64,000 bases of DNA, taken from positions 115,575,741 to 115,639,740 of the forward strand of contig CM041465.1 in the NCBI GenBank assembly GCA_023213395.1, in the 5' to 3' direction. Positions 55,423 to 64,000 of the stretch are shown piece after piece. Source of the DNA: Cycas panzhihuaensis. Its lineage: Eukaryota; Cycadophyta. Both the position numbers and the translations under genes were made by a program. The notes beneath the pieces are model-generated. The model saw only the letters and a program-made list of their open reading frames with translations, searched no databases and was not told where the DNA came from. Numbering within the stretch: the first letter of the stretch is position 1; each line of letters starts with the position of its first letter.

Positions 55423-57206
55423 AAGGATGAAATACACTAGAATAAAGGTGAAAATACCTCTTTTAGATGTAACACACACCTTTTTAATGAAAAAGAAACA
55501 CTAGCATGACATGCAACATAACATGCAATTATGTATGTAAAACTATCAAAAGATCCAATAACATGCAATGCTTATATGAAGTTTTTTATTCCAATTACAT
55601 GCTATCTTTCTTTTGAATAATGCTTTTATAATGACAAAAGATATTCCTAAGATTTACTACTACCATTATGAATGTTATTCAAACCATAAAGATTATATAC
55701 AATCAATCATAATCAAGTTATAAGCCATAAATAAGTAATGAACTAAAGGATAAGGAGATTCTATCACAATTAGAGTCTTTTAGATAGCAAAGGATCCTTA
55801 AATCCTATATGATTTGATAAATCAAAGATATATAATTCACAAATTTAAATTTCCTTTCAAAGTGAGAGAATAATAAGAAAGATAAAAATCAAACAATAAT
55901 AATGTTATGATTCTTTGCCTATTTGAAAAATCTTGCCTCATAATAACTTTCTTTCTTCCATATGATCAAATTACTTTAAATTCTTCCTTTAAAACTAACA
56001 AAGGAGAAAGGGAAGCATGAAAATAGGCTCAATTATAGTCACAAAGAAGCCAAATATAAAAGCAAACCTCTTAGAATTTGGACAACTGCAGAATACTAGG
56101 AGAAGGTAGCTATCTTTTAAGTGAAGAGATGACCATGCTTCATAATATTATACTCCCTTTTTGTCCCTTAAAGGGAAAACCTTTCAACTAAATTTCCAAG
56201 ATGAAAAAATAGTACAAAGTCACCATAAGCATTAACAAAAAGAATAAAAGGATTCTAAGTATCAACAGTTACCAAAGAGTAGTAGGATTATAAGAGTTCT
56301 CAATAAGAAAGATCTTACCAGAAAGAAGTGAGTTTGAATCTAAAACCCTTTAAGAAACTAAGAATCTTGGAGAAATCAACCATTGAAATTAGAAAATAAG
56401 TGGAACAATAACTAAAGCATCAAAGTCTCCTCTTGATTTCACCCTTGTTTTCTTCAAAAATAGTCTTTCAAAACCCTAATAGTAGAAATCCTTAAAAGAT
56501 CTCTAAAAGTTTCAAAGAATACTCTCAAACTTGATATCTTAACTCTCTAAGTTCTGCATGATAGACAAAAGATAAGCTTCAAGTTTATTATGGGCATGAA
56601 AAGAATAAGTTTACATTAAATCTAAGTGGTGACAAGTAAGATTATGGCACGCTGGATGAAGTTTGTATGCATAATAGTAAAAAATGTAATATGTCATATT
56701 TTTTGACATTGAAAAACATGACTTTAAACTAAAAACACGATTAGTTGCATTTTTGGTAGAACCAAAAATGTGATAAATTAGGAGGTCAAAATTACTCATT
56801 AATAATAAAAAATAATTTTTATTGATAAATCAAGGCACAAATAACTTAACTAATAAGAAAAATAGCCTAAAAAGTGATGAAAACCATTAGCATAAACTTA
56901 GAAACTGATAAAAACATGACAGATTAAGGGAGAAGTCAAAGTGAAAATAACAAAATAAGGACAGTTTTAAAAGAAGAAATGAATTAAAATGATCATGAAA
57001 GAAAGAATTTAATATTATAGTTATCACTCATTGGTAGGTGGTAGCATAATAATACATCCATCATCATTCATCATACATCATCAATTAAATCAATATAACA
57101 TTTCATTAAAATGTGGCCTAATACAATATGAAACCAACTCAATCAAGCATCTTCACATGAAAAGAATATAAGAAATCCAATAAAAGTAATAAAGATCAAG
57201 GGGAGG
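54849..57206 (-). repeat. Element C 5' LTR, main part
   Basis: It begins TGGTTATGC and aligns with 31995-33061 plus 46151-47410. The last about 30 bp lie beyond the LINE at 59218-59247. A TC/TA microsatellite lies at 55354-55420. Confidence 0.9.
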
Positions 57207-57414
57207 GCTAGATGAAGCTGGCCAAATGGAAAGGTTCCCTCCACAACCTAGCAGGTAAAATTTAGTTGGTGGTAACCCCTCTACAAAGTATTTCAGTTTA
57301 TATGATGTCAATTTTCAGGATGTCGAGTAAGGTCATCTAAATCTCAGAAGGTATTAAGAAAAGATTCATCTAGTCTAGAATAGATGAAAAGACATAATTC
57401 ATCTGGTTTTTTGG

Positions 57415-58310
57415 GACAAGGTTAGTAGAACCAAGTGGGGGGGAGGGCTCAATATTAGAAGACTAGGGCCATGTAATAGGGCTATGGCAGCTAAATTAGG
57501 ATGGAAACTAACAAATAATGATGGCACCCAATGGGGAAATATCATTACCAAAAAGTACCTGGGGGTCAGGCACTTCTTGAAAGACGAGGTAGGGGATGTC
57601 CCTTGTTCTTCTATATGGAAAGGTCTTGTTCATACGAGGCCCATTTTAATCAATGGCATGAGATGGAAGCTGGGAATAGGGAAACTATCAGGTTTTGGGA
57701 GGACAAATAATGCAGAAACCACAAGTTGAAAGACTGACCTCTCATTGGTAACCTGCAGGGTGTTTGTGAGGAAACTTTTGGCCCGCTAGTCAAGGATTAT
57801 TGGGAGGGATGGGGCAAAGATAGAAAATAAAGGTCCTTTGAGGAATTACAAGGGACCTAACAGGGGGGGTGGGGGAATACCCAGATCCTTAAGAGTGTGT
57901 TGAATCAGTAATATATACCCAAAAGGACTATGATAGATATATTGATTTGGTCTCTTTTCTCCTTTAGGAAGTACTTCGTGAAGGGGAATTACCAATCTCT
58001 TTGCAGGGAGGATGGGTTTAGCAAGAATGCATTATTGGTTAGGGCCTGGAAGTTGGGGTTTATCCCAAAGTTGGTGACATTCTGGTGGCTGTGTCTATAG
58101 AATAAGATATTGAAAATTAATAATCTTCATAGACAAGGTTTCGCCATGCCAAATAGATGTGTGTTGTGCAAGAAGGATGAGGAGTCTTTGGACCATATTA
58201 GCATTCATTACCCCTTCTCCAAGGGAATTTGGACATGTGTCTAGACTAATATGGGGATAGATTGGGTGTCTCTTAAGACCCTTCTAGAGTAATAGATGGT
58301 GTGGAAATCT
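57415..58310 (+). pseudogene. LINE ORF2 segment: post-RT region and zf-RVT
   Basis: It reads FFWDKVSRTKWGGGLNIRRL, then NRAMAAKLGWKLTNNDGTQW, SSIWKGLVHTRPILINGM, VRAWKLGFIPKLVTFWWLCL, and NRCVLCKKDEESLDHISIHY. These are the standard blocks after RT in plant L1 elements (K..GGLG..., W..., zf-RVT with C-x2-C-x8-H-x3-H/C). Five stops and a frameshift are present. Confidence 0.85.
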
Positions 58311-58980
58311 CTTTTTAGGAGCAAGATGTTGAGAATGCTATGGAAATTAATTATGCCTGTGGGGGTTTGGAACATTTGGAAGGAACATAATAGAAGAATC
58401 TTCCAAGGGAAGGATATAGATGAGTATAGGCTTTATGAGATGATTCAAGTGGTGATAATAGAAATTCTTAATCCTTTGGATGAGGAAGAGATCCCAAGGA
58501 TGGAGGGGAGCATCATGGAGGGTTGGGGGATTAGGTGCCTAAAAATTGTTGGGATGAAAAAGAGGAAGTACTCCTTGAGTTCGCCTAGTGAGAACTAGGT
58601 GAAAATAAATTTTGGTGGAGCATCCAAAGGCAACCCTGGTGAGGTTAGCAGGGGTGGAATTTATAGATACCCTGATGGGTCAGTGAGGTGGACCTTTACT
58701 GAATACTATGGTCAACAAACAAACCACTGGGCTAAACTCAAGGCTATACAGAAAGCGGTAGAAATGGCAGATGAGGATGACCAAGATAGGGTGATGATAG
58801 AAGGAGATTCTCTGAACATGATTGGGATCCTCAGGGGGGAGGAAGAGGCTGATTGGTACAATGTGATATGGTGAGGGATGCTCAGGATCTTCTAAGCTCC
58901 AAGTAGAGTACCTAGATCTGGCACACATATAGGGAACAAAACGCGGCAGCAGACTGGCTAGCCAACTAGGCAGTTTCAAA
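58311..58980 (+). pseudogene. LINE ORF2 RNase H
   Basis: After WNIWKEHNRRIFQGKD the frame reaches VKINFGGASKGNPGEVSRGG (the first catalytic Asp of the usual F-D-G-A is Gly here). Then come YYGQQTNHWAKLKAIQKAV (E.N..AE..A normally; the Glu is altered) and DRVMIEGDSLNMIGIL (GDS, Asp kept). The spacing is that of the RVT_3 RNase H of plant L1 elements. The first two acidic positions are changed. Confidence 0.85.
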
Positions 58981-59217
58981 TAAAGGAAAGTGCGTTTAGA
59001 AAGAGAATTTCCCAGAGGAGCTCCTAAGTCTGGTTAGATTGGATGTGATAACTCAAAAAGAGGTCAAGGCTTAGTATGTTTAGGGTCGGTCCAGTTATGC
59101 TAGGCCATGGGCATGTCATGGCCATTCTGTTCCATAGATGAAAGGTAGTTGTTGCAAAAGGTTCGAGGACCTACTAAAACCCCTTCTGTTTTTTACCATA
59201 TCAAAAAAAAAAAAGGG

Positions 59218-59247
59218 AGGGGAGGAGGACTAGATTTTGGTGAAACA
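59218..59247 (-). repeat. Element C 5' LTR, terminal piece after the LINE
   Basis: AGGGGAGG, then AGGACTAGATTTTGGTGAAACA, completes the LTR. The CCTTT duplication follows at 59248-59252. Confidence 0.85.
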
Positions 59248-59826
59248 CCTTTCCTTATATTATTTTAACTTTTTAGGTGTACTATAATAAAGAAAAAAGG
59301 TTAAGTAATGGAAGGTTTTATATTTTTTTAAAGAATGCAAAAGAAAAAGTAATGAAACACCAAGATCTAACTACCTTTTGAAAGCTAATTTAAGAAAGTA
59401 AACTATGCATGCTACTTCTTTTTCTTTCTTCTTTTAAAACAAACAACACTAAAATAAAAGATACAAAACTAGCTTCTCTTCTAACACAAAAATAACAAGC
59501 ATGAAATGCAAATAGTATGATATACAATATTACATATAACTTAATAGAAGATAAAATAACATGCTATGCTTATGCAAGACTTTTCATTTCATGCACATAT
59601 TATTTCAAACTTTAAGAATGATTTCATTGGAAATGAGAGATTTCAAATATGATTTACTAAACACAACTTTCATCCCATAAAACTCATATGCAACTAACCA
59701 CATATTGATATTATTATAAGCAAATACTTAATTGAAATCATGAGGAGATTTTATCACTCATGGATCTTCTAGGCACTATGGGATCCTTGAGCCTCATGTA
59801 AAAGATATTTGCTAAAGAGATGTATC
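59248..59826 (-). repeat. Tat-type LTR D, part 2
   Basis: It continues part 1 after element C. Blocks such as ATGAAACACCAAGATC, AACATGCTATGCTTATGCAAGA, TCATGAGGAGATTTTATCAC and GGGATCCTTGAGCCTCATGT parallel the element C LTR (ATGAAACTACAAAGC; AACATGCAATGCCTATATGAAG; GATAAGGAGATTCGATCAC). It is cut by copia E at 59827. Confidence 0.65.
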
Positions 59827-60189
59827 TGTTAACATGGTAGTTAATTATTAAGCCACTTAGTTAATGTTAATGTGGTTTAATTAAGTGAAAAGGTGTGAAG
59901 CTAAAAAGGTTCAACTTATTCAAAGGGTCACAATCCTAATCGAGTGACAGCTTTTGGAGAGTATAAATGCCTTAAGGCCTTGTATATTCATGATCTAAGT
60001 ATTCATTATGTAATATCAAGTGACCCATCAAGGATCCTCTTTCTGGTAAGTTTTTTCCCAAAAGGGTTTCCCATGTAAATACCTATGTACTGTGCATCTG
60101 TTTTCTATGTTTTCTATTTGTTGCTTGTTGTGTATGGTTAAAGATCCTGCATACGGGAACATCAGTGTATGATTTCATGTTCTTGAGCA
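59827..60189 (+). repeat. 5' LTR of copia E
   Basis: It begins TGTTAACATGGTAG and ends before TGGTATTAGAGCC, within TTCTTGAGCA. The exact end is uncertain by some ten bases because the other LTR is outside the window. Confidence 0.7.
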
Positions 60190-60202
60190 TGGTATTAGAG
60201 CC
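60190..60202 (+). other. Primer-binding site of copia E
   Basis: TGGTATTAGAGCC matches the initiator-Met complement with one mismatch. Confidence 0.82.
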
Positions 60203-61910
60203 ATAAGGACCTGCACAGATGAAGCTTGATGGTGAGAGAGGTGGTGTAATTATTGGTTGCTGGGTGATGCCGGTTAACCCAAGACGAGTCTTGAGGGTCC
60301 ATCAACCTCAGCATTGTATAGAAGCAGGCACAGAAAAAATTAATGATTGTTAGAGCAGTGGAGATCACTATTCAATGGAGTATAAGGTTTATTGGAGTCA
60401 GTATTTAGGTGTGAAGGCCACGTTTATGGCTAGAGTTAGCTCATTGGGGGTCATCTGAAGCTAGTTGATAATCTATTGAAGTGATTCAAGTGAGCGGAAC
60501 ACGTACTAATGGTGATTCAGTGGCTTTGGGGATAGCCATCTATGTACACGAGTAAGTTGGTCATTTTCTCACTAAAAATACTATAAAACTCAAAAAGGGA
60601 AAATCTTTTCCTAGTATTTCATTCATCTTGTCTATATAAGGGAGAGATTGGAGTCTTTCTAGGATGTTTTCAACCCTCTATACCAAGATTGGAGTGAGTG
60701 TATAATAGAACATAGTATCAAACTATTATTTTTGAGTTATAGTGTCTTTAATTAAGAGTGTAATCCACCTATCTCTATTGTATACATTCTATTGAGCCTA
60801 CATCTATGTGTTAAGTAATAAGTTGATTGTATACTCCTTTGAAGACTTAGGTACATTAAACAAGGATTGTATAGTTGTTTTAAGGCTATTTGAGTGCCTT
60901 GTATGATGGTTGAGCATGATTTATGATTGATTGGCACACTTGGAGGCTAGCTGGGCATCTTTTGAGTCTAGCTGGGCCTATTTAAGGCTAGTTGGGCATC
61001 TTTTGAGACTAGTTGGGTAGTTTTTCAAGCTAGTAGGGCATTATATATAGCCATATTTATGTATGGCATGTTGGTTATTTATGTTTGAAGGAAGTTATAG
61101 GTGATGTATGTTTTAGACAACCTCTTTTATATTGGCTATGCTGACTAAACTTGATTAGAAGGCTGTTGGGTGTATTTTCTAGGCTAGATTTATAGTGATA
61201 GTACAAGTTAGGTAGAGCATTAATGTCCTTACTAGCTAGAGGTCAGCCACAGATCAAGTTTACAGGCCTATCGACCTGTGTGTTATGGCTCAGGTCTAGC
61301 TTGATGTGGGTTGGATAGGTACACTTATCTATTAATATCCCTTTAGCTGCTTTCATTCTTTTTACTTTGGGAGATTTGGAAGGTTAATTTTTAATAAAAA
61401 ATAACCTTTAATACCTTCATTTGGTATTTTGCACATGCAGCTTATGTCTTTTATCATGTGCATTAAGTGAAAAGGCATGGCTGATATTTTAAAGTTCTGA
61501 CTTTTGGAATATGCCTTTTGTCATATTCTTCTTATAATTTAATATTATAAAAAGAACCCTTACCATTGATATTGGATATTTTACCTAGTATGAAAAACTT
61601 TCATCATATTTGGAGTGTCCTTAATCCATTTTAAGTGTAGATCGAGGCATTTTTTGTGGATTACTGACTTGGAGACCATGCACCATCATCGTATGGAGCT
61701 ATCCTTTATTCTGGGGCACATATTTGCAGCCATTGCGAGTGTTAGTTGTGACATTTAATGGCTATTTAAGGTCATTTATTGATGGATAAGGAGGTATAAA
61801 TAGTCAGTGGCTCACTTAGCGTGGGTATAATCTATATTGGGTGCCTTTGGAAGTGTGCTCATGAGGTAGAGGAGGATACAAGGGTGCATTTTCTTCCTTA
61901 ATATATTTGT
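60203..61910 (+). other. Copia E leader with minisatellite
   Basis: 1.7 kb without coding signal. Between 60945 and 61035 the motif GGCTAGTTGGGCATCTTTTG recurs about five times with unit lengths near 20-22 bp. A TATAAGGGAGAG at 60634 resembles a TATA context. Confidence 0.5.
60945..61035. repeat. Short minisatellite, CTAG(C/T)TGGGC units
   Basis: Five units begin CTAGCTGGGC, CTAGCTGGGC, CTAGTTGGGC, CTAGTTGGGT and CTAGTAGGGC, each followed by a variable TTTTGAG or TATTTAAGG stretch. Confidence 0.75.
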
Positions 61911-62800
61911 TTGGTGGCGTGTGATTCATATTGTAGCCTATTATTTGAGATGGAGAAGTTTATGCCTAAGGTTATCTTTAACCATAACAATTTTAGCGAA
62001 TGGAAGGCTAATATGGAGCTTATATTGATGGTGAATCAACTCTGGGGAATCACCAAGGCGAAGCTTATTTCAGTTCCACTTGACCATAAGAAGCGTATTA
62101 AACTTAAAGAGAAGCAATACATGGCTGTTGGATTACTAGAACTCTCACTAGAACTGAACCAAAGGTCTCTAGTTTATAATCTGGATGACCCAGTCGAGAT
62201 TTAAATGAAGTTGTGTGATACTTTTGAGAAGAAGAAGACGAATAGGCATCTTGCATTAATATTGGAACTACTCAATTCAAAAGTTGAAGATGAGAATAAT
62301 ATCAGCTCCTACCTAAATAAAATAACCGACTTAAGGAACAAGCTAAAAGAATTGTAGTAGAACTTGATCAATGATACACTTTTATTTACGATAATCATGT
62401 CAAAACTGCTAGCTACATTCGCCACATTCCAGACCATTTATGGTACTGACAAAGTGATGGAGGCAGAAACTTTCGATGGGCTCAAAAACGTAATTCTAGT
62501 AGAGGATGCCAAGCTAAAACATCATGGATTACTTAGAGGTTCTAGTTTAAGTTAGGCCTTAACCATGAAAACTTAGAGGAAGGAGGCCCCTCAGAAGGAG
62601 AAGTTCACACAACGGTCTGGAGAAATCTCTCAAGATAAGAAGAGGTTTAATAGAAACTGTAATTACTATAAGAAGGATGGTCACTATGAAAAGAACTATT
62701 GGTTCAAGCATCGTGACAAGCATAAAGATAACCAGGATGATAAAGGAAAGAATGTTGCTACTTATTGCATCTGAGTGCAGACCTTGTTAGCCGAATCAGA
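61911..62800 (+). pseudogene. Copia E gag with zinc knuckle relic
   Basis: From MEKFMPKVIFNHNNF (about 61950) the frame reads SEWKANMELILMVNQLWGI, LKEKQYMAVGLLELSLELNQ, then KLCDTFEKKKTNRHLALIL, SSYLNKITDLRNKLKEL and LLATFATFQTIYGTDKVMEA. It ends with CNYYKKDGHYEKNYWFKHRD, a decayed CCHC (C-x2-Y-x4-H-x4-Y). This is UBN2/DUF4219-type copia gag. Three or four stops interrupt it. Confidence 0.85.
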
Positions 62801-63165
62801 TCAGAGAGACTATTGGGTACTAGATTTTGGAGCATAGAAGTACATCTCTTACTAGAGATGAAACTTTTATATGTTGAAAGAAAATCAAAGTGGTGCTAAG
62901 ATCATTCTTGGAGATGCTCGTGTGTTACTAGTAGATGGTATCGATGAAGTTTCCATTGCAGGAGGCAAGTTTTCTAGGGTATATTATGTACCTAAGATGT
63001 AGTTGAACCTTCTATCTACTTGGGAGATCTACAAATAAGGTATGAAAGTGGAGCTCTATAATGATAAGTGCCTAATAAAGGACCCAAAATAGAACTTTGC
63101 TATTGTAGCTACTAAGAAAGCCAGGGACAACTTCTGGGTGCTTGAGAAATTTTAATCTCAGAAGA
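62801..63165 (+). pseudogene. Copia E aspartic protease
   Basis: It reads DYWVLDFGA-KYISY (D-S-G-A with Ser to Phe by one C-to-T change, then a stop), LKENQSGAKIILGDARVLLV, FSRVYYVPKM and LNLLSTWEIYK. This matches the copia protease body ('G.V.L......L.DVL.VP....NLLS'). Confidence 0.82.
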
Positions 63166-64000
63166 AGTTCTATGCCTTTATTACAAGTACAGATAACAAA
63201 AGTAAACTATGGCACAATCACCTTGGGTACCTTAATTACAGGAGTATTACGCTACTGAAGAGGTTGAAGATGGTGGAAGGACTACCATCAGTTTCTTGCT
63301 TAGATGGTGTATGTAAAGGATGTATGTATGGCAAGCATCACCATTATCCTTTTGCTTAGGATAATGCTTGGAGAGCCAAAGAGAAGCTAGAGGTGTACTC
63401 AGATATTATGGGACCACTCCTAAACCCTTCAATATCAGGAGCCCGATATATGCTTGTGTTTTTGGATGATTACACCAAGAAAGCTTGGGTTTATTTTCTC
63501 AATAATAAGTTAGAAGTATTTGATTGTTTTTGTGATTGAGAAGCGATGGTTAAAAATAAAAGTGATAAGAAAATAAAAACTTTATGAAGTGATAATAGCA
63601 AGGAGTATGACAATCATGCGTTCAATCAGTTTTGCCATAACCATGGTATAAAGTGGGAGTTTATAGTCCCACATACCCCAAAATAGAATGGAGTTGCTGA
63701 AAGAAAGAACTGTACCATGATGGAGATGGTGAGGTGTATGGTGCACGTTAAAAACCTGCCACTAAAGTTTTGGGCAGAAGCTGTGGTGACTACTATTTAT
63801 ATTTTGAACAGGGTACCCACTCAGGCAGTTCATAGCATAACCCCCAAAGAGAAATTGACCGATAATAAGCCTACCATTAACCATTTAAGAACATTTGGGT
63901 GTATTGCATATGCCCACATCCTAGATGATACCTGCAAGAAGTTGGATTAAAAAAGTCTTAAGTGTATATTCATGGGGTATTGCATGGAGAACAAAGCCTA
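63166..64000 (+). pseudogene. Copia E pre-integrase and integrase (partial at window end)
   Basis: It reads KLWHNHLGYLNYRSITLLKR, then CKGCMYGKHHHYPFA, VYSDIMGPLLNPSISGARYM, LVFLDDYTKKAWVYFL (first Asp), KTL-SDNSKEYDN (second Asp), VPHTPK-NGVAERKNCTMM (Glu), LPLKFWAEAVVTTIYILNRV and TINHLRTFGCIAYAHI. The catalytic acids are kept. Stops replace Gln or Arg in several motifs. The window ends in the CIFMGYCMENKA block. Confidence 0.9.

Larger units (their letters stand above)
57207..59217 (+). mobile_element. 5'-truncated L1-type LINE inserted in the element C LTR
   Basis: The insertion is flanked by AGGGGAGG (57199-57206 and 59218-59225). It ends in poly(A) (59203-59214). It carries the C-terminal third of a plant L1 ORF2: the post-RT segment, a zinc-binding zf-RVT domain and an RNase H. 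It interrupts the element C LTR about 40 bp from its end, and the uninterrupted sequence is visible in the other LTR at about 47383-47395. Confidence 0.9.
59827..64000 (+). mobile_element. Copia element E (plus strand), runs off the window
   Basis: An LTR (from 59827), an initiator-Met primer-binding site, a long leader, gag, protease and integrase are all on the plus strand. RT, RNase H and the 3' LTR lie beyond 64000. Stops are frequent. Confidence 0.88.

Noticed and set aside
57484-58874. Possible host gene with RNase H domain
   Set aside because: Flanking AGGGGAGG duplication, poly(A) tail and adjacent zf-RVT identify it as a truncated LINE.

Overview
This window looks like intergenic DNA from a seed plant with a large, repeat-rich nuclear genome. 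Nothing looks bacterial, and I see no intact host gene. Almost the whole 64 kb is nested, decayed LTR retrotransposons: Ty1/copia, a chromodomain Ty3/gypsy (chromovirus), and large Tat-lineage Ty3/gypsy elements, plus one 5'-truncated LINE. The lineage could be gymnosperm-like, because the copies are old and stop-rich, but that is only a guess. Most in-frame stops are single C-to-T (or G-to-A) changes of CAG, CAA, CGA or TGG, as expected of long-methylated repeats.

Layout. An outermost plus-strand copia element (A) survives as three pieces (about 180-438, 7974-8322, 31538-31694) whose integrase reads on across the gaps. It is split by a minus-strand copia (Z, 439-7973), a plus-strand chromovirus (8323-31537) and a Tat-type LTR (D, from 31695). 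A 16.6 kb Tat-like element on the minus strand (B, 13800-30378, target duplication CCTAC) sits inside the chromovirus integrase. D is split by a related Tat element on the minus strand (C, 31995-59247, target duplication CCTTT). The left LTR of C is split by a minus-strand copia (F, 33062-46150, target duplication CAAAT), which is itself split by a plus-strand copia (G, 33937-39158). The right LTR of C is split by a LINE (57207-59217, target duplication AGGGGAGG). A further plus-strand copia (E, 59827 to the window end) sits in the remaining part of D.

The most interesting content is in the Tat elements. B has gag, protease, RT, RNase H and integrase on the minus strand. Beyond integrase it carries an antisense, apparently spliced gene with a plant-mobile-domain-like N-terminus and a coiled-coil C-terminus. 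Beyond that, back in sense orientation, lies a second RNase H with all four catalytic acidic residues, next to the 3' LTR. The RNase H in the usual pol position of B is degenerate. Element C is a different family and has lost the RT-integrase core, yet it also keeps an extra RNase H at the same 3' location. A second RNase H downstream of integrase is therefore seen twice in this window, once with an antisense gene between it and integrase.

Element F carries an antisense, intron-free fragment of S-adenosylhomocysteine hydrolase, and probably a piece of a second host gene, in its leader between the primer-binding site and gag. This looks like host-gene capture. Element G is flanked by a roughly 270 bp duplication of F sequence, with a microhomology junction at its truncated right end, which is not a normal integration footprint.
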